A stretch of DNA of 45,000 bases, taken from Chrysomallon squamiferum. Lineage: Eukaryota > Mollusca > Gastropoda > Neomphalida > Peltospiridae. The stretch is taken from positions 27,654,446-27,699,445 of the forward strand of contig CM022665.1 of the NCBI GenBank assembly GCA_012295275.1. The letters are read 5' to 3'. This document shows positions 34,300 to 45,000 of this stretch, piece by piece (position 1 is the stretch's first letter; every line of letters starts with the position of its first letter). Made by a program: the position numbers and the translations under genes. Under the pieces are notes generated by a model that saw only the letters and a program-made list of their open reading frames with translations, had not been told where the DNA came from and searched no databases.

Positions 34300-35276
34300 C
34301 AAACATAAATTTAAATGACGACATTCAGTTTTCAGAAAAGTGTTATAAAGGAACAGAACACCAATCCAGTTATTTTTAATGTACTAAATTTTAAACTGAA
34401 CTTTAAATGACTGAAAAACAAAACAAGACTCTAACATACTTATCGAAATTAATTTTCACAGAAAGTGGACTTGGTCGTAGGCCCGCTCACTGTGACTAAG
34501 GAACGTGAGATGGTAATGGACTTTATTTACCCTTTCTACCACGACTACGGAAAGGGTATATTTCGGACACCAGATCCAGCCAAATCGAAATGGAAGACGC
34601 TGCTTCGACCCTTCAGATGGGAAGTCATAGCGTCGCTAGGTGGCGCTTTTGTCTTTTCGGCTATGTTCTTGTACGTTACTCAGAAACTGATGCTACACGT
34701 ACAGACGGGAAGTATGGCAAGCAAAGAATTGTTTTTTCAAGACAGTGTGTGGTATACATACGCGACATACGTCAAACACTGTAAGTGTTAGGTCCACTGC
34801 TGCTGCTGTTATTTCTACGTCTACAACAACAGCAGCAACAACAGAAACAACAACGTCTACTACAACTACTACTACTACTATTACTATTACTACTAGTATT
34901 CTACAGCTACCACTACTATTACAAGACTTCTATAACTACTACTATTACTAGTACTTCTAACAATAAAGATATAATAAATGATAATGATATTTATGAACGA
35001 AAAGATCGATTATTATTGTCTGCTTATTATTTTTGTGATTTATAACAAAGTAGTGGCAGCAGTATTAGTGTTTGTATTATTATAGTGTTAGTTCAAACAT
35101 ATAAAAAATAAAAATTGTAGTTGTGATTTGTTTATAGGTAGAAGTTGTTGATGCTGTTGTGGAGACTGTGGAGACTGTTAATGATAATTTAAAACGTAAC
35201 GCAAAAGTAAAATAGAAAGACAAAACAAAATATAGAGTGTTGGTCATCTTTTATTTGTTTATTTTATTTTATTTTT

Positions 35277-35317
<41 letters not shown>

Positions 35318-37469
35318 TTATTATTATTATTATTATTATTTTATTTTATTTTATTTATTTTTTTTTTTTTTTGTCTTATCTTTATCTATGTTTTAACTGA
35401 ATCCTGTGCATTTCATCACTAATTTTCTCTCTGTGTTTCTCAAGACGCCAGATTTATTCACATTTCTGGATGCTCCAAAGTGTTCGTCAGTTTTCTCTGG
35501 TTCTTCAGTACAATCGTCATAGCAGCGTACAGCGGGAGTCTCGTGGCTTTTCTCACGGTGAAGAAAACCAGTCCGCCGTTCAGAACACTGGCCGAAGTCT
35601 CGAGACAGGATGAGTACAAGTGGGGAACAGTCGGAGGCAGCATGTGGGTCACGCTCTTCACGGTACGTGGCAACTGTGGATGATTATTACAGTTACGACT
35701 GTGGCGTGGATAATAATGACAGATGTGGTGATGATGATGGTTGTAATAATAATGATGATCACGATCATGATCATGGTGTGGTAGTGATAATAATGAAAAT
35801 AATGATGATGATGAATTATATTAATTAATTTGGTTAAAGAAAAAACAAAAAAATTGCAGTCATTTGTAAATGTTATTCTTTCTTGTTGATTTGTTAATGA
35901 AATAAAGTTTTAAAGATCCATACTTAGATTACGTCTTCAGTGAATGACATGAAATACGTTAAAGTTATGGTGAACTGTTTTCTGAATAGTTTTAAATCAT
36001 TTTTATATATAAGCCACTATTCATATTTTAGTAGCTGTAATCTCTTAAGCTCAAAATATTTAAACTTTTACATTTCTTTTTATGAAAAAGTTTAGTATTT
36101 AAAGTTATTACAGCATCACAAGAAACAACTGGTAAGTAGAATCAGCTACTAAAATAGTATTACTTTACTGTTAACCGAAACTAAACAAACTGAATAACAT
36201 TCTTATTATTTTCTAACATTAAATTTAATTCAGAGATCAAATCTGACTGTCTATCAAGACATATGGCGAGGCATTCAACGATTTAAAAACAGGGACGAAG
36301 ACGTTCTCAGTACGTCCGACGAAGTACACAAACGTAAGGTGATAAATGGCAACTACATCTTCTTCTTCGACGGCGATATCATCATGCTGTGGTCGGAGGC
36401 GAACTGCGACCTGGAGATGTTGGATGAAACTTTTTATCAGATTCAGTACGCTGTTGGTCTTCCTAACATGTCGCCGTACAACAAACTCTTTTCAGACACG
36501 TTAGTTCTTGTTTTTATTACGTCATGTTAATAATAAAACAAAAATTAAAAATTAAAAAACAGATGTCGACCTTTTACTCCACACGTAAATATTTTAATCG
36601 AAGTTTTGATATTTTCTCATTTGAATTTGATTAAACCATTGAACTATCAACAACTGGTGGTGGTTTCCAAAGGGGTCGTCTGATAAATAAGAAAAACATA
36701 TCATTATCTTTGATACATTCAAATTAATTTCATTAATAAATGACATTCGCACTTGAAAGGGTTATTACACACACACATACACACGCGCACACAGTGGTGG
36801 GATTTTAGAAAATTATATATATACTTATATCAAGAAACGAAGAAATGAATATGAAAGATTAAAAAACGAATGAAACAAAGATAAATTAATAGAAGAATTT
36901 TTGGTGTTTGTGTGAAAGAAATTAAAAAGAAAATAATAAGAAGAATTGAAAAATGAAGTAAAGAAAAAAACGTAAAAAGAAATAAGAAATGAAAAAACAA
37001 ACAAAAAACAATGTAATTGCTTCAGAAAGACTTACATTTATAAATTATGTTTTTAACTGATATTGATTTTACAAGTCTTCTGATGCATCTATATTTATTT
37101 TATTGATTTATTTATTTTTTGTTTGTTATTATTATTTTTTTGACTCGATAAATCAACTTTCAAAAACAAATAACAATCTGGTTATTTAGATTAAAACTAA
37201 CAACATGATGGCCTATTATTTGTTTTTACATTTTTTCCTCCAGTATTACATGTGTTAATTTTCACAGAATGCTGGCGATAGAACAGAGCGGGTTGCTGGA
37301 CATCTGGAAGAAGAGATGGTGGCCAAAGAAGAACGTGTGTTTAGGTGATCAGCTCGAAGCCCGTGTCATCGACATTGTGGACGTGCAAAGCGCCTTCTAC
37401 GTCATGTGTATTGGCGTTTTTGTCGGTTTTGTCATACTACTGTTTGAAAAGTGGCGACAAAGATTATGA
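27070..37469 (+). CDS. Gene C: complete divergent ionotropic glutamate receptor-like / IR-like channel subunit, 707 aa
   Basis: Exons: 27070-27184, 29433-29705, 30320-30510, 31908-32069, 32442-32627, 33427-33530, 33981-34068, 34462-34780, 35445-35662, 36234-36499, 37268-37469 (stop TGA). The sum is 2124 bp, 708 codons, open throughout. The first exon encodes a signal peptide (MLEMCTLWIFSWISVMVLVY) followed by a Cys/Asp segment ending CDYKI, which matches CDYRI in gene B and confirms the start. Exon 2 carries an extra 33 codons of amino-terminal domain compared with A and B. Lobe-1 motif PLTVTKER keeps P381, T383 and R388. Lobe 2 has S545 where A and B have Thr, and D598 where they have Glu. 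The pore reads WYTYATYVKHYA, so Lys478 sits at the Q/R site and the usual Gly-Cys is Tyr-Ala. M3 is IAAYSGSLVAFLTV. The S2 cysteines (CDL; Cys after RWWPKKNV) are present. Exon phases match gene B throughout. Tail to tail with gene D. Confidence 0.92.
27185..29432. other. Gene C intron 1
   Basis: 2.25 kb with TAG/AGT-rich (27297-27390), (CA)n with CAGA interruptions (28104-28245) and (CTAT)n(TA)n (about 28360-28412) tracts, and an irregular repeat built on GGTGATTGTACTG at 29130-29310. Frames over the CA tract (Thr/His-rich) are repeat translations. Confidence 0.75.
29706..30319. repeat. Gene C intron 2 with (TA)n and (TATG)n tracts
   Basis: (TA)n at about 30011-30048 and imperfect TATG repeats over 30050-30270. 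The Cys/Tyr/Val-rich frame that crosses into the exon is a repeat translation on a different frame from the true exon at 30320. Confidence 0.9.
30511..31907. other. Gene C intron 3
   Basis: (AG)n at about 30644-30673, a unique stretch at 30690-31200 with no gene seen, a long irregular CTA-rich region (31285-31580), ACAT units at about 31619-31642 and a CA tract before the acceptor at 31905-31907. Confidence 0.7.
32690..32960. repeat. Degenerate repeat built on CAATATTGACAT/GATATTG words
   Basis: The word (A)CAATATTGA(C/T)A(T) recurs about ten times with variable spacing in gene C intron 32628-33426. It looks like an old minisatellite. The remainder of the intron is AT-rich with a (GT)n at 33307-33362 ending 64 bases before the next exon. 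Confidence 0.7.
33307..33362. repeat. (GT)n microsatellite
   Basis: About 27 GT units, 64 bases upstream of gene C exon 6. Confidence 0.97.
34213..34298. repeat. (AG)n microsatellite
   Basis: About 43 AG units in gene C intron 34069-34461. An (ATT)n tract of similar length lies in the preceding intron at about 33718-33768. Confidence 0.97.
34781..35444. repeat. Gene C intron 8: CTA-, TTTA- and ATT-rich repeats
   Basis: Irregular CAA/CTA repeats at 34820-34960, (TTTA)n at about 35275-35312 and ATT/TTTTA at 35315-35372. No coding sequence. The exon 9 acceptor is CTCAAG ending at 35444. Confidence 0.8.
35663..36233. other. Gene C intron 9
   Basis: GAT-rich low complexity just after the donor (35715-35815), then ordinary AT-rich sequence. 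Nothing else seen. Confidence 0.6.
36500..37267. other. Gene C last intron
   Basis: AT-rich, with a short CA/CG tract near 36768-36792 and A-rich sequence to about 37015. No exon-like segment. Confidence 0.6.
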
Positions 37470-40915
<3,446 letters not shown>

Positions 40916-41245
40916 TGTTAAATATTAACTCCACTTCGTGGAAAGTAACACAGAGAAGCCACTGCGTTACATATGTCACTGGGACCTTATCAAAGACATA
41001 GCAACACGTCAGGCAAGCCACCTGCTGCCTAGTAACCCTGTTTCCTGTCACTGATTGCGAGTTTACTGCGTTGATTAAGACCTTGAAATAACAACAGATC
41101 TAGCATTGTGCATCTTTAAATAAACGACCATGTTAATTCGATCTTGGTCGTTGTTTTTTGTGTGTTTTTTTCTACACTGATATAAGAGCCACAGTGTGTT
41201 AAAAAAAATAAAATAAAAAAATTATAATTAAAATTAAAATATATA
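40916..41245. other. Gene D 3' flank
   Basis: Unique sequence (40916-41130) then A/T-rich. No clear AATAAA is seen on the minus strand directly after the gene D stop codon. Confidence 0.5.
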
Positions 41246-42791
41246 TCAAGTGTTGTCATTTTTGTTATTATAATTTTGGAGAAATGCTTTAAGTTTTTCT
41301 AGTATTAAAATGATCGAGGCGAGCACGAGTCCTATAACAGCGACGTAGAAGATGCTCTGCAGATCGGAAAGCTGTATGGGTCGATTCCGTGCATTCGTCG
41401 GCTTGACACACATGTTTCTCTGAGGCCACCAGTGTCGCTTCCACATCTCCACCAGTCCACTCGACTGAATGGCCAGGATTCTGAAATAATGGAATTCTGT
41501 CATTTAATAGCAGACTCGTTATTGTTGTGTCATTATCGACGTTGTCGTCTGATGATCGTGGCCGGAGTCCTCATTATTAGCCGTCCTTATCATCATCGTT
41601 ATCACAAACATGAGGTACTAAAACATTCTCCCACCATTTCTTGATGCTGCACACACACACAAAGATTAATAAATAAATAAATAAAAAAAAAAAAAAATAA
41701 AAAAATAAATAAATAAATAAAAAAAATAAAATAAAAAATAAAAAAAAAAAAAAAAAAAAAAAAATAAAATAATAATATTAAAATAAATTTTAAAAAAGAA
41801 GAAATAATAATATTTTTTTTTTTTTCGATTCTGTGTAATATGACTGGGGGGTTGTTATTTTATTTAGTTTTTATCATAATCAACATCATTTCTATCATAA
41901 TCAATCAAAAAAGTATTTTAAGAAAGATTAAATAAATAAATAATTGACTAAAACTGATTAATGGCTATTAAAAGTATAGACCCCGCAAGCCATGACGCCT
42001 GTAACTAACAATGTAACTATTCAGCAACTGCCCGCACAAAATGCATATTCTGTGTATAGAAATACAGAACCACCCATTATATAAACGACAAACTAACTTG
42101 TTTGAAAACAGATCCGTGTAGGGAGAATTCTTTGGCAATCCAACCGAGAACTTAAAAGGTGAGAACGATTCTTTGAGCAGTGCCAGGTCGCAGTACTGTC
42201 TGGTCCACTGGAGGAGTGTCTCCTTGTCGCTGAAGAACACGTAGGAGCCCTGTAACACTTTGTTCTTGTGCAGTTCCACAGACGTGCTTGTTTGTTCGGG
42301 ATCAGTGAGACCGCGGACTAGAGCCCGTATATCTGACTGTGTTGATTTCTGAAACAAACACAAATACACAGTTTATTTCTGAAGTCTTCACAATAAATGG
42401 TTTAATCACGTGTCCCAGATGATCTTATTACGCAACTGACTGCAATAATGGATAATTTTGACTAACCAAGTATTTTGTGTTCTGAGGAACGATTACGATT
42501 GTCAGTGTGTAACATGCAATATAAATTAGTAATTATAAATAAAGTGGACTCACGTTGTATTCCTCTAACATAGCGGTGCCACCTAGCGTCCCCCAGGAAT
42601 ACTCGCTCTGTGCTACCAGTTCTGCCAGAGTTTGGAAAGGGGCAGTTTGTAACTCTACAGTAAGAAAAGCAATGAGGATCCCGCTATAAGAGGCGGAAAT
42701 TACTAAACAGAAGAGCCACCAGAAACCAACCAATATTCTTCCGGACAATGTAGCAGGTTCAAGAGAGCAACCTTTTGTGGAAATAAAATAA

Positions 42792-42843
<52 letters not shown>

Positions 42844-42974
42844 TCCGTCGATATCTATGTATAACAGTGAATATAAGCAACCGAAAATGTTAAAAATAAT
42901 TATATTATTCTTTTTTAGTAAAATGAAAAAAACCCACAGTGAAGTACTAAATAAATAATGAATAATAAATAATA

Positions 42975-43012
<38 letters not shown>

Positions 43013-43015
43013 GAA

Positions 43016-43046
<31 letters not shown>

Positions 43047-43622
43047 AAGAAGAAGAAGAAGAAACCCTGATTTAATACTGACACAATTTCACCCAAATCG
43101 GAATTAAGAACTGTGAAAAAACTGTTCTGTTATTATTCAGTTAATATTTAAACCACAATGAGAATTATTATTCTTAAAATGTACCTAAAAGTAATAAACT
43201 GAAATAAATAAATAATTAAATAAATAAATAAACAAGCATAACTAATTTAAAAAAAATATATTACAAAAGTTATTAATTTTATGCTGTATAAATGTTCTGT
43301 TAGAATTACCGTGAGAAAGCAACGCTCCATAAATGTACCACAAACAGCTTTGAAAAACTTCGCCAAGATTTCCTTGACGATGTTCGGTTTGCGTCATTTG
43401 AATGATTGTCAGCAGAACAGTACTGGTCACCAAGGAAACACCAATACACACCAGCACCTCCCACTTGAACGGTTTGATCAGGGTCAGCCATTTAGACTTC
43501 TCGGGGTCGGGCTTTCTGAACACACCCACGCTGACACCATGATGAAACGGTAAGGTGAAATCTATCAGTAGTTCTTTGTCGGCAGACACAAGCAGAGGTG
43601 CCAGAATCATGTCTATCTCCTT

Positions 43623-43671
<49 letters not shown>

Positions 43672-44749
43672 GTAATAGTAATAATAATAATAATAGTAGT
43701 AATAATAATAACAATAATAATAATGATAGTAATAATAATAGTAGTAGTAGTAGTAGTAATAATAATAATAATAATAATATTAATAATAATAATAATAGTA
43801 ATAATAATAATAGTAATAATAATAATAGATATAATAATAATAATAATAATAAAGATGATAATGAAGATGATAATGATGATGATGATGATGATGATGTAAA
43901 TAAAATAAAATTAATGGAAATAAAATTATTCAATGCTTCATTTATTTCTTTAACTGAAATATATTCTGTACTTTCTTTCCTAATTCTTTATTTCTTTCTT
44001 TACTTATTTAGCATAGCATTGTTGGTGTTCTTTTCTCTGCCGAACAAAGATTTATGAAAATATACGTACACCTCTCGTTATAGTCTCTACAAATCCTGAC
44101 CAAATATCTTTTGACCATGTTGCATTGAAATTACGTTCTGGCTCCTCGATCTCATAACTTGAAAAATAAAATCAAACATTATTAACCTGTTCAATAACTC
44201 TATGTTACCTTATATTTTTCAGTTTTTACCAAAATAATCGACGGGTGACATGACGTTATCTTAACGTATTTTGTTATGATACGTCCGCTAACGTACTTAG
44301 TTACTTTATATAGCTTCATATTAACGTGTATTATTTTTGTACAGTTATTTTACAATATGTTGCGCACAGTTTAATAATTATCAATCATTTAATAACAATG
44401 CTACGTATTATTCACAGTATTTATAAGACAAATTACAGAACGGTGCATTTCTATGAAACAGACATACACCTTATTTTTAAAGAGATATTTTTGTTGTTGA
44501 TCCTTTGAAAGGTTTTGTTATTTGTGTTCGATTTTGACTTTATTCAGTTAATTCTGTTGTAAGATTTGATTTCTGTATTTAATATCTCTTATTTAAAAAT
44601 AAATGTGAAATATTCGTAATCAGAGGAAACATGATTCACACAACTTACGTGAAATTAAAAACTTTAGCCAGCTGTTCCAGTAAATCGATGCATAGACCTG
44701 TATATTTTTGTGTTGTGTTGTCATCTGATCTCTGTACGTATGGCGCCCA
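41246..44749 (-). CDS. Gene D: divergent ionotropic receptor-like channel subunit, 3' six exons only
   Basis: Minus-strand exons, 5' to 3': 44749-44649, 44157-44070, 43619-43310, 42771-42554, 42348-42098, 41480-41246 (stop TGA). They sum to 1203 bp (401 codons) in one frame, and four lengths or phases match the other genes (101, 88, 218 bp). Seen: S1 beginning WAPYVQRSDD, the conserved NFTYE, M1 after SKWLTLIKPFKW, pore CLWYIYGALLSHGCS, M3 SASYSGILIAFLT, lobe 2 GTLGGT and Asp in YVFFSDK, S2 cysteines (CDL; Cys after HWWPQRNM), M4 and a short Asn-rich tail. The lobe-1 motif is PLLVSADK: the glutamate-gripping Arg is Lys and the nearby Thr is Leu, so classical amino-acid binding is probably lost. 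For the 88-bp exon I chose the donor GTACGT over an overlapping GT two bases upstream, because only that keeps phase. The amino-terminal domain and signal peptide lie beyond base 45000. Confidence 0.9.
41481..42097. other. Gene D last intron
   Basis: Contains A-rich AAAT low complexity at about 41664-41775 and plain AT-rich sequence. No coding evidence beyond frames overlapping the flanking exons. Confidence 0.65.
42786..42843. repeat. (AAT)n microsatellite next to gene D M3 exon acceptor
   Basis: About 18 AAT units (ATT on the coding strand) about 15 bases upstream, in transcript sense, of the exon starting at 42771. Confidence 0.95.
42958..43063. repeat. (AAT)n then (AAG)n compound microsatellite
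   Basis: AAT units to about 43012, then AAG units to 43063, in gene D intron 42772-43309. The remainder of the intron is AT-rich. Confidence 0.95.
43624..43897. repeat. Long (AAT)n/(AGT)n/(GAT)n microsatellite abutting gene D splice acceptor
   Basis: About 270 bases of trinucleotide repeat that runs directly into the acceptor at 43620-43621 of the exon carrying S1 end, M1 and pore. Poly-Ile and poly-Leu frames here are repeat translations. Confidence 0.95.
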
Positions 44750-45000
44750 CTGTAATAAATTAAAACATTTAGTCATAATGGAATAAATTAATTAATTATT
44801 CTGTTCTAGCATCACTTATAATTAAAGTTAATTCAGTCAAGTATCAAAAAAAAAAAAAAAAAAGCATTCATGAGTTTAATGGTATTTTGCAAAGGATAAA
44901 AAAAAAAAATAATAAAAATAGTAGAATAGAATAGAATAGCATATATTAAAATAATTAAACAAACTTAAAATTAAAATTTTAAAAAAATCGATTTTTTTCT
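44750..45000. other. Gene D intron at the window edge
   Basis: AT-rich with A-runs at 44846-44864 and 44899-44910. No exon is visible before the window ends. Confidence 0.6.

Noticed and set aside
43555-43933. Poly-Ile and poly-Leu frames
   Set aside because: Translations of the AAT/GAT microsatellite next to the gene D acceptor.

Overview
The window is AT-rich animal nuclear DNA. It is unusually dense in microsatellites, with long tracts of (AG)n, (TATC)n, (ACAT)n, (ATT)n, (CTA)n and (GT)n, and its genes are split by GT-AG introns. The genes are ionotropic glutamate receptor-like / ionotropic receptor (IR)-like ligand-gated channels. This combination fits a lophotrochozoan, most likely a mollusc, but the sequence alone does not fix the species.

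Layout. Four paralogous receptor genes fill the window; I call them A to D. Gene A (+, exons from 70 to 9301) lacks only its 5' exon or exons, which lie before the window. Gene B (+, 12206-23852) is complete: 11 exons, 710 codons. Gene C (+, 27070-37469) is complete: 11 exons, 707 codons. Gene D (-, 44749 down to 41246) shows its last six exons, and its 5' half lies beyond the right edge. A, B and C run head to tail; D is inverted and tail to tail with C. Exon order and phases are shared, and several exon lengths are identical: 88 bp (late S1) and 218 bp (pore exit plus M3) in all four genes, 266 bp (S2) in A-C, and 101 bp (S1) in A, B and D. The array therefore arose by local duplication of one intron-rich ancestor.

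Architecture. Each protein has, or is inferred to have, a signal peptide, a short amino-terminal domain (about 270-300 residues before S1, against roughly 400 in classical receptors), S1, M1, a pore loop, an M3 resembling the SYTANLAAF gate motif, S2 with its conserved disulphide cysteines, and M4. A and B keep the P/T/R triad of lobe 1 and T/E in lobe 2, so they look competent for an amino-acid-like ligand. C has Ser and Asp in lobe 2. D has Leu and Lys in place of the lobe-1 Thr and Arg and probably sees another ligand, or none. At the channel Q/R site A and B encode Arg in the genome, C encodes Lys and D encodes Ser. Genes A and B are almost identical in short patches covering parts of S1, M1, M3 and S2 with adjoining intron sequence, yet strongly diverged in the amino-terminal domain and C-tail. 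This is the mark of gene conversion.

Between and inside the genes are minisatellites (including a 118-bp higher-order array in gene B), a foldback element in gene A, a sequence duplicated between about 10.7-11.55 kb and 39.4-40.9 kb, and a gene-A-like intron relic upstream of gene C. I see no rRNA, tRNA, CRISPR array or intact transposase.
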